The position numbers and the translations under genes are program-made. From NCBI GenBank assembly GCA_002081555.1, contig MZNV01001837.1:53079-117078 (forward strand): a DNA stretch of 64,000 nucleotides, in the 5' to 3' direction. Numbering within the stretch: the first letter of the stretch is position 1; each line of letters opens with the position of its first letter. The notes beneath the pieces are model-generated. The model did not search any database and was not told where the DNA came from. It was given only the letters and a program-made list of their open reading frames with translations. Source of the DNA: Protostelium mycophagum (Eukaryota; Evosea; Variosea; Protosteliida; Protosteliaceae). Of the stretch, positions 47,008 through 60,023 are shown one piece after another.

Positions 47008-50000
47008 TTATGTCGACGTCTTTTGTCGTTTTGGTGAGTTATTTTCGCTTTCTTCTGTCGTCTTTCCATTGCTGTTCGCCAAGTTGGAGGCTAAGGGTTG
47101 TTCTTCCATCACATTGTGTGCTTTAGCGCTGGCGGGCTACACGTGTCAGTCATGTCGACACAGTTTGTACAATCTGACAGAAAATTTGTACATCAGGGAT
47201 TGAATGTCGACGCACCTCCGGGGTCCCCTCAGTGGGGGTGGGCTTTTGCTCCAAGCCTTCTCCCACTCCCTTGGCGTCTCCGTCTACAACGCAACTCTTT
47301 ATGCTGATGTTGATCTTCGGCTTGGGGGAGTGTTTCGGGGAGTGGGGGGTGGGAGAATTCAAGGAAATTTCTTCATCTACTTCTTTCTCTTTCGGCCTGG
47401 AATGAAATTCGACTTCTTCAATTTTCTGCTTGCAAGACTCAACATTCAAAATTTAAATTAAAAAAATATTTTTGAAATGGTAGAACAACTCACCCTCTTT
47501 CCATTTGGCTTGGTATTTGTGTCTGCGTCATCACTATTGAAATACTCTTCGTCTTCAGGAGATTCACGTGACGCGGCCGAACTACACAAGTTAATCCTCC
47601 AAATATGTACAATGTCGACAAAAGAAGAAATGTCGACAAATCGTCACCTCTGTGTGGAAGGGGTGGGGTCTGCGGCCTGGGAGGGGTTGGACTCCTCCAA
47701 ATTCTGTTCAGCCCTCAGTATCAATTGTCGACATGTGTCGACATAAGTGACAGTGTCAAGTATATCCTTGAACTGTTTGTACAGATAGTTCACCAGTATC
47801 TTGATATTCTCCTGGTACATTATGAGTCCCAAATGTTTGAGCTGACAAGGACGTTTCAAATGAATAAAACCACTCGTTGTAGATGCACTCACTTTACGTA
47901 TGAAGTCGATCAGTTCTAAGATGGCAGAGTTGATCAAGTTGTATTTGTTTCCGTTCCTGACAAATTCTTTCATTATGGGATCAAAGAGTGAGAATTTTGT
48001 GATGTGACGGTTGTAGAACTCGTCCTTCATGCCGACAAAAGACCTGAAGAGTCTGATAGAGGCTGTACAGGTCAGTGTTGTAGATCATCGTAATCATACA
48101 GTTAGAACGTGTATTTTTAACATTATTTTGGTTTGCAGCAAAAATACATTTTATACAACTCTTACTCATATGCAGAGAATATAAATTATTTCCGGATTAT
48201 TTTACCTAGAGCGATGTGCTTCTCGTTTGACTGGAGCAGTTTGAGAGCTTTACTCAGTATGTTATTGTTCAATATAAAATATTTGATTCTATAGCCGTGG
48301 TGCTGGACGCAGAAGCCTAAGAGATCACAGATGTTCTCCTTTACAGACAGCTGGGCGTCTGTGCATTGTCATGATCATGATCCATGATGTCATGGAGATC
48401 GTGGAAAATAGACTGGGAAAATTCGGGGAAATTTCACTCACTTGATTCTTCGTTAAGAGGCTCCACCATCTTGGGTACAAAATCGCTGTAAAACATACTC
48501 AAGAAATCATCCTTTTCTGTCGTCTACAACGCGTAAGTCTCAGATTATCCAGAAATTTCCCAAAAAACTCACCTCCTCCATGTTGGAATATTCGAGCATG
48601 GCGCGTAAAATCTCTCTCAGTTGTAGACGGATACCAACTTCTTCATCATGCAAAAATCCACTCATGATCTTCCTCATCATACCGTAGGAATTTTCTTCGA
48701 CCTTTTCTTGACCCCCAGTGGGCTTGGAGGTGGGTCCGATGCTATTTTTAGGATCTGGCTTTTGAGACAAGATATACAATCGAATCATGGAGGCGTCTTG
48801 GCCCATAATTGAATCCAATATGTGTATGCTGAAATCTTCAGGAAAATTCATGGAGACACGGAACATTCTGAGAAAATTCTGGGAAATTTCACCTGGTGAG
48901 ACGTATAGCCAAGTTGGGATGTTGAATTGTAGATTCTAAAACTTGGCATAAACCGTAACGATGAAGTGTTCTGCATTTGTCAGTTCAAATCTCTGCTTCT
49001 TTTTATATAAGTAGATCTCCAGATTTTTTTTAAAATTGTGGCACAACTGAATGGTGATGGAGCTGCATCAAAGAGGATTTTTGTTCTGCGGCAAAGCCGC
49101 AACAAAAGATGTAGCATGAATCAAATTTGATGAAATTCTATCATCGTTCAGACACCAAAACATGCTCCAAATTAGATTAAAATCCAAATCAGAGATTTGG
49201 AACAACTTCCAGAACATTTTGTGCTTGCGGCTTTCGCCGCAAAGATGCTTTTAGTAACATTGTTTATTGATTTTCAAAACGATATTTCTGCGGCTCTGCT
49301 GCATACATAATTACGCCTTTGCCGCAAATTCGAAACAAAGTTTAAAACTACTCACTGGTAGAATACAATTCTGGGCTGTATTTGCAGATGTTTAGACAAG
49401 TTGCAAAACTCCTGCAAGAAGGAGATGCAGTCCTTCATCTCTTCGTCTGTACTCTCCTTTGACTTCATCTTGTTGAACCTGTCACTCTCAGTCTCAAAGT
49501 CTCAGAGTGTCAGAGATCTGGAAGAAACTTGGTGGAATTCTCCATTACGTACACTGTCGTGAGGAATCTCTCGTCGTACAAGATGATATCCACGATCTCC
49601 ACATTGTTGATGAAAATGAGGCTATTTATAGTTCCAAAGGTGGGGTCGTCGAGGGCCCTGGGGAGAACCACATCCTTTACGTATTGTAGACGGAAGGACT
49701 GGTGGATTTTTCCCAGGACTTCGTTTGACCGGAACGGAGCGATCTACGACGAGTCAGATTGACTTTGTGGAGATTTAAAGTGTCTTGTAACATGATAGAG
49801 GTCCATTGCTATGCAACCACAATCCGAGTCTTTACGCTGAATGTGAAAACGGGTCAAACCTTACCTGCTTGAACACGACTTGGTTTTTTATATAGTTGCG
49901 ATGTTTCACAGCCACTGACAGCTCTGGGTCATCTACAATAGTGTAAATATATTTATAGTTTACGCCACTCACATTCCAATGCGCCGAGCACACCGAATAT

Positions 50001-51431
50001 ATATTGATCGTTGAATAAGGTCTCAAACAAAGCCGTGTCGTTCAGCAGAACTAGTGGGGTCATGACGTCATATATGACATGTGTTGTCATGGAGACTCAC
50101 CTATGTTTTTAAATATGTTGAAGAGGAGGTGTAGAGAGGGTTTGTCTTCCAAGTCCTCCACCGTCTCGAAGACTTGGATCAGCTTATTCAGATAATTCTG
50201 ACAATTGTCAGTCTACAACGCGTCACAAGATGGTACACTGCGGCAGGGCCGCAGCGGCGCCTCGCGCCTGCAGAAAGAAGAATTCTTTCGTTTAGAAGGT
50301 GGATATTGTGGTGTTATATGCAGCATTGCAGAGGCCACAAAGTGTTTTTGTTTTACAAATGTTTTTCATCTACGATAAAATGTGTATTTAAAGATCTCAC
50401 ATCTTTCAGTATAGAATGGGACAATTGCTCCCTCTTAGAGTTTGTGTTGGCATGTGCCAGCAGTTTGTCTATTTTTTCCAAGTTCTCGAGGGTTGGTGCG
50501 GGTAGTTCAACTCTGTGATCGGCCTCTGTCATATGAATGAGATGATGAATGATCACATGATCCTAAAAGGTCTCTGTGCAGCGATGGACATGATGTCGAT
50601 GTGAGATGAAATTAAGTTAATCTTTTGCTGTTGTTTGGCAAAGCCGGCAGTGCCATCAGTGACATTTGGCTTCTATATGCACAGATGACAGATCATCTGT
50701 CGATCTGCAGCGGCTGCATGCCTGAAGAGCCTCGATAAGATAGAGTGTATGATCGATCATGAATAATGAGAAATATATACTCGATTTTCTGGCGTTGTTC
50801 TCATTGTCTATCTTTTGGACTGAACAGATTTGGTCCCTTCAAAAATGAGCATTTGAAACATTAAATGATCTTTAGGCAGAAGGTCTTGAAGGTCACTTTC
50901 ACTACGAAGGAGAAATACGAGCCCTCACCAGACTTCCTTGCACCCAACTGATTCTTGAAAGCTCAGAGCGAGATCGACGTCCGACTCTGGATCATTCCAT
51001 ACGATCAGGGTGTCTAGATATGAAGAATTAGAAATGCATATGACGCCACCAGGTGGTATCATGAATACCTGCTTGCAACTGGTAGACATCGTCCATAAAG
51101 ATCTTAGACTCTAATAACAAGCTATCTGGTTCTCGCTCTGAGCGAACAATGAGGCTCATGCCATCATGTTTCTGTATCATTCATTAATGTGAGGATCACT
51201 TAATGTCTTTGAATTAGGATTAACGAAACCAATGCCTACAAAGGCGACCATAAGATATAAAACCACCGGAGTTCCTTCAATTAGATCTCGGTATTAATAT
51301 GATTTCTAAATTCGTAGAAAATGAACACAGACCTCTAAGAAAACACAATCGACGTGACCCGTCCCCTTGTCCTCCCATTGTACATTATCGTCTAATTGGT
51401 ATACTTTCACTCTCCTTCGGACTGATGCCAT
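47008..51431 (-). CDS. PPP4R3: Protein phosphatase 4 regulatory subunit 3 (SMEK/Psy2)
   Basis: Targeting subunit of PP4, acting in DNA-damage signalling and development. The start at 51429-51431 gives the EVH1/PH-like domain: MASVRRRVKVYQLDDNVQWE, DKGTGHVDC, SLIVRSE, ESKIFMDDVYQLQAG and DVDLALSFQESVGCKEVW. The armadillo-like DUF625 region follows (LPAPTLENLEKIDKLLAHA, YGMMRKIMSGFLHDEE, DEFYNRHITKFSLFDPIMKE, NKYNLINSAILELIDFIRK). The acidic, low-complexity tail ends NNSPKRQKTST, like the SPRKRPR end of SMEK, with stop at 47008-47010. The intron at about 48981-49353 is expanded and contains GC hairpins. TGTCGAC words are clustered in the 3' part. Confidence 0.9.
49087..49101. repeat. GC hairpin (TGCGGC-AAA-GCCGCA) in PPP4R3 intron
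   Basis: Core identical to 39775-39789, with matching TTTTTGTTC left flank and CAAAA right flank. Confidence 0.85.
49226..49243. repeat. GC hairpin (TTGCGGC-TTTC-GCCGCAA) in PPP4R3 intron
   Basis: 7-bp stem, followed by AGATGC as in the copy at 61733-61749. Confidence 0.8.
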
Positions 51432-51704
51432 CTCGCAGTCGTTCCTTCGAACTTTTTATGTTGTTTAAGTCTATATCTGACGAAGGTGGTCCTCAGCGCG
51501 CACAAAAGTTCGCTGGAGGTATGATGATCTTTCGAGCAGTTTTGTGTAGTCTTCTCTCTTTCAATCTTGTCGCTGGATAAGATGTGGACCTTGTTGCCGC
51601 CTTATGTGCGAATCACGAGGCCTGGAAGATGAGATCGAAAACACAGAAAGAAATTCCCAGTGAAAAAAAATAGAATTTTTCTGCAACAAAGATCAGATCA
51701 CAAA

Positions 51705-52677
51705 ATGCATAAAGTCCCAAAGGCCTGGTCTCTTCTTTCGGACACCAAGATCAAATTGAGAGCGGGTGTCATCTCTAAACCTCTGTGGTTCGATTATCTG
51801 GCCACTCATCCTCCAATTGCCCCTCCAAAACCCGGAAAGAACACACCTAAGCTTACCAAAATCGTCTACCCAGAGGACAGATTGAGGGACATATACTTGA
51901 AGAGGAACCCCGAGGGTCATCTCTATCCTCTCAGATTTTTCCCCTTCGAAAATACGGCCGAATATATGATCACATCACCAGCAGATGTCTTTGTGGCAAA
52001 GCAGATCGAGTTAATCCAGAGCAAGGGTCTTTCAGAGGACAAGGCCTATGCAGCGACAGAAAAATGGTTTAAGGAGAAGCAGTTTGCATCTGATCTGGAG
52101 ACTGAACTACTGGGAGCACAGCTCACTCTCTTCGAACCAGATGTGGAAAGGAATGATTTGACACCTTTTGGAAGGATCCATCGTGGTTTCTTTGATCCTG
52201 AATTAGACAAGGACATAGACGAATTCCCCAAGTACACAAATGAGAGTACAATTGCAGACCAATACGAGTGAGTTTGATGAGACTAATCCGTCATTGAACT
52301 AATTATGATGCAGGCGGATATGGAGAAAGTTGGAGGATGATTTCGAGAAGACACTTCCTACTGAAAGACCAGCCGATGAAGAAGCGGCCGATCAACAATA
52401 CGAAGATTACATTGCCAGCTTGGAGAAATCTCAACCTGATATCACCGCACTTGTCCTTCCACCCGAGGAGGGCGAGCTCCTTCATTCTGGAGAACAAAAG
52501 GAGTTGAACGAGCTGAGAGAAATGACAAAGCATACCAGCAACGCAGAACAAGTCATAAGCACGGAGGTCCACTATTCTGAGCAGTTGGGCAAGCTGGAGA
52601 CACAGTCCATCAAGTATAGAGCTTTGCATTCTAACATCGTAGACCTGGAGTACTACCCCAACAAGAACAAGAAATAG
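51705..52677 (+). CDS. Mitochondrial small ribosomal subunit protein mS23
   Basis: The ATG at 51705 starts MHKVPKAWSLLSDTKIKLRA, followed by GVISKPLWFDYLATHPPI and KIVYPEDRLRDIYLKRNPEG. This matches the mS23/Rsm25 core (RAGVL-KPLWFDVYDAFPP ... YPEDRIR), a mitochondrion-specific ribosome component. One intron, 52268-52314. The protein is about 308 residues, longer than animal mS23, with an acidic helical C-terminal extension (LPPEEGELLHSGEQKELNEL). Stop at 52675-52677, 14 bp from the end of DRC11. The 51432-51704 spacer to PPP4R3 is a short divergent promoter region. Confidence 0.85.
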
Positions 52678-52691
52678 ATGTGAATTTTTGT

Positions 52692-55600
52692 CTATTTTTT
52701 TGGCTTGTTCTTTGCATCTTTTTTGCCATCTTTACTTCCTTCCTTTTTAGAGTCTTTACGAGGAGGGGTGAGACCTTCGATCTCTAAAGACAATGGCTTG
52801 ATGATCACCTTGTTCATGAATTTCTGGAGGAATTCAGCTTCTTTAGAGATTGATTTCTTACCTTGAAGTTGTCATCATCCAGTTTTTGAGAGTTTAATTT
52901 TGACAGTGAATGTGAAAACTCTGAGCACGTAAGTGGCTTCTTATCGATCTAAAATGGTCAGCAAGGATGATCTTGACGATGCATTTTACCATTTGGATTC
53001 TATTTGCCATCAAAGTTTCGCCCACTGCCGTTTGTATCTGTAGAGTTTAGCTTAGAAGAGTACCGTACAAAGCCACGTACCGCGGCGGCAGTATAGCCTT
53101 CTGATATGTGTGCAAGTGTACTGATATCTAGTTCTGGCGTGATCTTCCCCCCTACATCATCTGAGTGGTGACCTTCTAGATGAACTATACCTCCTGCTTT
53201 GATCAGTTGGCTCCAAAGCAGGGCCCTCGTTGCATAATCCGGGAGGGGTATGAATATACTCTTCTGTGCAAATGACAGCATCTTTTTGCCACCAACTACA
53301 ACGAGTCATTTACTTCATGTCTCATCTACAACGAAAAAATCTCACGGTGGGGGAATTTCGTGTTGGCGATCACGAGGACACGATCGACGGCTTTCAGTCC
53401 TCTTAGCTGTTGCATGAGGAATTTTCTGTACATATTCTTTGCGGCGACAGAGGCTTCTCCCGGTCCTTGTGATTTTTTGTCACGACGAACAACCTACAAC
53501 TCTTTAGAACTTGGACTTTCATCGAATCATTGGATGACATCGACATCATCACCTTGTCGAAGTCATCAATGAGTATGACTGAGGGTGCGATTGTCTTTGC
53601 AACTTTGAAGACCATGTGCATTGTGATCTTGATCTCGCCAGGTGGAATGACCTGTGCATCAGTCAGCAACAGTTCCATCAGACCCTCTTTACTTTGTGGA
53701 AATGTGCCGGACTTATGTCGAAGAGGACAGAACCCGTCTCTGTTACCACAGCATGAGTCAGCATCGTCTTGCCGCTGAAGCCAAATAAGAGGACTGTCTT
53801 TGTGAGGGGTGCGTTCTTGTGTATTGTGTCTGAACCTAGCGGCAATATACAATATTCTGTAATGGCTCTTCTGACCTGCAAGAGTTATTACACCGTTGTA
53901 GATACCCTCGGCACATTTCTTTGTGCCACATGATGACGTCACCTACCTCCGATAACGAGGGGATGTCTCTATTTTCATTTCCATGAATTGCTCTTGCCGC
54001 TTTGTTGAGTGGCTTGTTGGGGTTAAATACTACAGGCTGGTTACCATGGTACCGATCTCCCCCGATAAATTCCCGAAGGTGCACCTGTGATGGCTCAGTC
54101 TACAACGGTGTTTCTTGGTGATCACCTCGGGACATTTGATGATGAGCTCTTTAATGACCAACTCTCCGTGTAATGATTCGATGCTGCGATCTGAAGTCAT
54201 GTCACCCTTCTTCTTCAATTTCCTCTTTTTTTTGGCGATTTTTCCCTTCTTCTTCTTCTTTCCTTCTACACTGGCCCTGAGCCCTTCCAATTCTATGCGT
54301 AATTGTGCGTCCACTGAGGAGATCAGACATCATTCTAAACCGCAAAGACAAAATGATCCGCCAATTGATCATCCACGAGATCTTGTGAAAAGACATTAAA
54401 AACATGTTTTGGAGGTTCGTGGCATTTCGGAATGTGAATACACTTTGGCACAACTCTGATTATGGGTTCGACTCACCAGCCGCCCTGATCTCCTTCTCTA
54501 CATCTGGTCGCAACCCGTCCTTCGTCAATTCTGCGTCGTGTTTCTGCGTGAAATTGCTCGATTCGTCTCTGTTATGCCACACTTCTTTGAATCGCTCTAG
54601 TGTGGTCTGGATAGTCTGCAGAAACTTGGACTCTGGGGGAAGTACGGGCGTACTCTCTTCGTCGTCCTTTTTCCCTCCCCTTTTGTAGGAGGTGTACGCG
54701 CCTGCAGTATCTCAGCATTGGAGTCGTGCTGCGCGTTTGTTGTGGCGGTTTCACCGTGGAGTTTTATTTATGATGTTTTTGTGGGTGTTTTTGAGTTTTG
54801 CAAGGATTTTGGTTTACTGTTTGTGACAAATAGCAATGGATTTGTTGATTTGATCACGTCAAATGCATTTTTGAAGTGTTTCTGAGCATGTTTTCGGTGG
54901 TTTGTATTTTAGTCTTCGCAGATCTTTTGGCATTCGTTGATATGTTCAGCGCTCACCTTTTGTGCTTGGTCTGCTGGTGGCTTTTGTAGATGGCCGTGTA
55001 ACCGTTGTAGTGCCGCGGGTGGTTGGTCGAGAGTTTGGTGCCGATGTAGTGGGCTTCGACCCCTTGATGGGGGTCTTTCCCCGAGCATTTTTGAGGGGCG
55101 GGAGGGTCTTGGCACCACTGTCAATCTCCTGGATAATTCAGAAAGGGTACTGAAATTGCGAGGCCTCGCCGACAAAATAACACTGCCAGGATCTACAACG
55201 CTGTAATGCGGAGATGATTCTGTGATCCCAGCAATATCAGCCATTAATTCGTACTTGTTGTTCCAGTAGTTCCGGAATTTTGAGACTGCCACCCTCTTCA
55301 ATGGCGGGAAAAAATGGAAACTTCCCATAGACTTCCTTGTGAGATACAATCCAGCTACGGATATCCGCCTGCATCTTCTCTCTGATTTCTGGTCCTTCAG
55401 CTTCGTGTAGTCTGTTCACTGTGAGTATCTGTGTTTTTCATGACCGTTTTTCTGAGGCGCTTCGCGCTCCTGTGATTGTAAAATTTGGTGCTCACTTTTG
55501 CTTGATCGTGACTAGAGCTTCTTGGTATTCTTGTTGGTTATTACTCTGAACCAATTTTCTGAGTGCGTGAGTCTGCTGCAACTTTGCGATTGGGTTGGAT

Positions 55601-56818
55601 TCTTGTCCTGATTCCTTTGCCTGCATTTTCACAAAGACTAATTCTTCATTTCTCATCTGTTTCGTCCTGTCTACAATGAATATCTCTAGAATTTCACGGA
55701 AATCTCACCGTTTTCTGGCCAGATGACCTCTGAAGCATTTTTGTATTCTGCTGGCCGCTTCATCAGGCTGAAAATTATACTTGGATGTCTTTGCCTTCAC
55801 CGGCTCCTTCTCGTGGCTTCTCATCTCCTTCGCTTCTTTAAAGCGCTGCCTGCCTTGTCTACCTCTCTCGTTGATTTGTATAATTCGGATGGCCTCCTCT
55901 AAAGACATGGGGGAGATTGAGTTTGTCTCGTTTTCTGGTGGGACTTTGATTGTACGGCTGATTAATGCGATCTGCGCGTATTATTTTTGTGTTGTTATAC
56001 AGATTCGCGTCATCATATTGTTGATGATGTGCCAGATTTTATCACATCAAAAAGAATTATTTCACTTCTATACAGCAAAATCTACATCTCAGATTTCTGC
56101 TCACCAATAATTTCTCGCGCTCTTGCAATTCTACTTGTCGATCTTCCACGAAATACCTCGGTATTGGTACTTCCAACATACCAGGTGTGAGTTTTGAGTC
56201 GAGCAGTATATGATCAAAATTAATAAATTCCTGTTGGTCTATTTTTACCAACACCTGCGCTATGTCAAGAAAAAATTTTCATTCACCATTCGATCTCAAA
56301 GTTATTTTTTGCTCCATCACCAAAAATTTTCGATTTTTAAAAATTTTTGTAGCCGAAACATCTGATTGATCTTACATCTTTAACTTCCAAAATTCTTCCT
56401 CCAACAGCCTCCAGCATCATCTTGATATCAGTTCTCTTTTGTGGATGTGAGATCTGATCGTGGCTGTCCTCCAGTTCCCTAAAAATACAGACATATTGGA
56501 CGTATAGACGACTGTACTGATGCCATATTTCGTTAAACGTCTGATCACTTCAGAAATATTTCATCCTTCTGCGTTGTGATTGTTTAAGACTGATTTCACA
56601 GATAATGATGTGATGATCAGAGCCCTCAACGTCTTTCGATCTGAAGTGGATATCTCACCTGAGGTTTTCGTGTGCCATCGGACAAAAGTGCAAGACCTGG
56701 GAGCTCGTATTGTTGAAAACAACTGTCCAGCTTGGCCATGGCATGATGCCACAGCTCATTGAACGATCTGAAAGTGTTTAGACAGAATAAATACGAATGA
56801 ATCTCACTGGTGAGACAT
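52692..56818 (-). CDS. DRC11: Dynein regulatory complex subunit 11 (IQCA1), IQ and AAA domain protein
   Basis: Axonemal protein of the nexin-dynein regulatory complex, controlling flagellar beating. The start at 56816-56818 reads MSHQ then SFNELWHHAMAKLDSCFQQY. Next come HPQKRTDIKMMLEAVGGRIL, PGMLEVPIPRYFVEDRQ, MSLEEAIRIIQINERGRQGR and an IQ motif (AASRIQKCFRGHLARKR). A Lys-rich stretch and TSDRSIESLHGELVIKELI precede the AAA domain: LLFGFSGKTMLTHAV, FDISPAHFHK and Walker B PSVILIDDFDKV. A Lys-rich tail ends at TAG 52692-52694. The Walker A is two residues shorter than GxxGxGK(S/T). With IFT70 this supports a motile flagellum. It is divergent from GPHR, 128 bp away. Confidence 0.9.
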
Positions 56819-56946
56819 GATCTTGCATGGGAAGGTGTGCGGCTGTCTCGTCGAACTAAATTTGGAGCGTTTTCATCGGAATGAGAAGGCATAAATTCTT
56901 GGTCCCACTCATCATCGTCATATCTAAAAATCCCCGGAAGATACGA

Positions 56947-59248
56947 ATGTCAGACTCTTTCACGAGCTGGGGAAGCGTTATACAAGGAGAGATCCTAATT
57001 TTGATATCTCAGACTCTTTTTTTTACATTTGCATGGCTTTTCTTCAGGGCCAAACTATTTAAGGACTATGAGGTTAAGAAAGGAACAGTACAGGTTCTTT
57101 TTTCTCTGACATTTACTCTGTCTTGCTCAATGTTTGAGCTGATCATCTTCGAAATCTTTGATATTACCGACAGGAGGTGAGTCATCCTCCAATCTCAACA
57201 TTATGATTGAATCAGTTTTTCGGAGCAGAATTAAAGTTCGTTTAAAAAGGCCTCTAAAATCATGTCGATCCAGAAAATGAAATCATTAAATCCGTACAGC
57301 ATCAGATGGTTCAATTGGAAGTTGGATCTCTACTCGATGTTCTTTGGCTTGGTCATCATCTTACCTACTTATCAATTCTGGCTCTTATTCAACTCCATGC
57401 GTAAGTCTCTTCTCTCTACACTTCTGTAAACCTGACACTACGTTCCAGGAATCAGAGACATACGTAAGGTAGTCGCTTTTACAGCCATGGCCGAATTATT
57501 CTTCTTGTATTTATTTTGGAAAATTGGAGAGCCTTTTCCACTGAGTAAAAGCGCTGGGCAATCTACAACTTGGTTTTCTGTAGAGCTTGGTATTGGCCGA
57601 ATCGGGGTTTTAGGTGTGACGGTGGGTGATAACATATCTTCAAATGATCATTCGGAAAAAATCAATTCATTTATTGTCTGCGAGAGAGTTGTAGGATAAC
57701 AACGCAGAGACGGTGAAGCCGCATTCTTAGAATGTTTTTTGCACATATTTTTGTGTTGTTTGAGGCAAATGATAAAATATTTTTGTTGAGATTTCACTGG
57801 TGATTTTGTAAAGTTTGGTGGTTTGTGGCTTTTGTCGCGAATGTGAAATTATAAATCAATAAAATAGAATTTCCGCACAATGCTGCGGATTTTTCGTATG
57901 ATAAACGCGATGGTAGTACAAAGCGCCACGAGAGTTTTTTTTGCTACAAGATTTTTCTGCCGAAAACGAAACTAAAAATGAAATCAAGAATGATGTTTCC
58001 AAGGTGATGGCGTTCCTCTCTGGCTTTGGAGCGGTGAATTACCCATACAGCAATATGTCACTATTCAGGTATTTCATTCACTTATGTTGTATTACGACTT
58101 GCCAGAAATACTTTTTTTGAAAATTTTTTGTTGGTGTCGCACGAATGGATATGTGATTTTTTCATTGGAATATACACGCACCTTCTGCAATCACTTGATT
58201 TCGACCAGCTAAAGCCTCTATGTTGAATTCTGCAGGTCATCTGTCAATGATTCGCAAATATCCCAAGCCGAGAAGCAACTTCACATCACACTGGACAATT
58301 TAATTGCTGCAAAAAAGAAAAAAGTTTTAAACGACAGGAAAAAGACATCTACAACGAACACTGGCGGGAATTTTCTGGGAAGATTCTATGAAAAATCCAA
58401 GAGTAATGACGAGGGCAACATAAAGGTGTATGAAGAGCTGTCAAGGGAGCTATTTTTAGAAATGGACGAATTACGTAACGAAAAATCCAAGAATATTTTC
58501 GCCAAGACATTTCAAGGAAAAGTCTACAATATCTTGGGATATTTTTTCTCAGCTTATTGTCTGTACAAGATCGTCATGGTGAGTCTAAAAATAGAATTCA
58601 ATATTTCTCGTCATCATTTTAAAAAAATTCTTTTTTGACATCATGATGACATTCCACAGTCATTCATAAACATCATCTTTGATCGGCAGATCTCCATGGA
58701 TCCAGTGACAAGAGGACTCTCTATCTTATTTAACGGACTCAATATTCCCATAGACGTGCCCTTCTGGTCGCAGCACATCTCCTTCATACTTGTCGGCATC
58801 ATCATCGCGACATCGATCAGAGGATTTCTTAATGTCATCATGAAGGTGAATATTTTATTTTCTGCAAAATCTTCCATTTTCTTGTGAAAATAATTTTACT
58901 GAAATTACTCACAGTTTTTCTATGAATATTCGAGCAGTGTGACGTCAAACAACATTGTTCTGTTATTAGCACAAGTCATGGGAATGTACTTTGTCTCCTC
59001 CGTACTTCTCATTCGAATGAGTCTCCCCGCAGAATACAGGTATGTCTCGTTGTAGAACGTCAAGTCTTTCATGTGACATCATTGACACGTGCAGAGCCAT
59101 CATCAGTGAAGTTTTGGGTGACATCAGCTTCAACTTTTACCACAGATGGTTTGATTTCATCTTTATCCCGTCCTCTATATTGACCATCGTGCTGTTCTTC
59201 ATCGTCAGCAGGACCAACAGAATCAACAAAGAGGATGTCATACTATAA
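56947..59248 (+). CDS. GPHR: Golgi pH regulator (GPHR/GPR89)
   Basis: Multi-pass membrane protein that acts as a counter-ion channel acidifying the Golgi. From the ATG at 56947: [54 protein letters not shown], then [109 protein letters not shown] and [15 protein letters not shown]. All are the family's hallmark blocks in order. TAA at 59246-59248. An ATG at 56881 is in frame but less likely. One intron (about 57622-57999) is enlarged to roughly 380 nt with no recognisable content. Confidence 0.95.
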
Positions 59249-60023
59249 ACTCGTCTTTTGTTCTTTCAATGATGATGTGAATGGCGTTGTAGAATAACTA
59301 CTCTTTATGCGTCTGTTACTGACGACATGTCTATTCTAGAAGTGCAGTGTGATGTGTTCGTCTACTTGGCCACTGACTCCTGCTTTTCAGGCCTGAAATT
59401 TTGCTGTGAGCTTACTAATATGCTTCCCCAAAACATGATCAAAGAGGCAGCTGTCAAGTAGAAAGTGATCGACTGCTGCAAGAATCTCAATTCCTCCAAT
59501 TATTGCTTCTTTAGCCATATTTCCAATACATCTGGTGACTCAACCATCTTAATAATAAATTGTGTGCTACTGTCTTAGGACAAAATGAGAAAAAACATAA
59601 AAAGAATGTTCTGTGAAATTTACATCACAAAGGCCCGATCCCTGGAGACATGTTCTGAACGGGGGCCTTGGCCTTGACGGGCAAGAAATTCGATATTAAT
59701 ATCATTGACTACAACTCTAAATCGGTGGCAGTGGTGAGATTTGCTACAATGGCTATCTTAGCTGGTCCTAAACCAATCTCCTGGAGTGTGACAGAGTTCG
59801 TTTCATAAATTCTGAAAGGTTCATTATGGGATGGCAGTATTCGCGCAAAACAGCTTCATCATACCCGTTGTAGGTTCAACACCGACAAAGTGAGACATGT
59901 CAGTATGACACCGTGACTTGGCAAATAAAATCACAAGTTTCCAAGTTGTAGATTCGTCAATGCCTTCGGCGAAGCAATTCTGATCCTGTAACAATTGCCA
60001 TTTCTCATCTCCAAAAAAACCAA
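59249..60023. other. Intergenic, includes a 73-bp dispersed segment
   Basis: 59464-59536 is the inverted copy of 14946-15018 (two mismatches). A minus-strand frame through it reads RCIGNMAKEAIIGGIEI and stays open for about 50 codons. No other gene recognised up to the ankyrin-RING start. Confidence 0.6.

Noticed and set aside
49507-49762. Plus-strand ORFs within PPP4R3
   Set aside because: Antisense to well-supported PPP4R3 exons and without similarity of their own.
54440-54490. tRNA-like T-arm sequence GGGTTCGACTCACC
   Set aside because: No matching acceptor, D or anticodon arms around it; it lies in DRC11.
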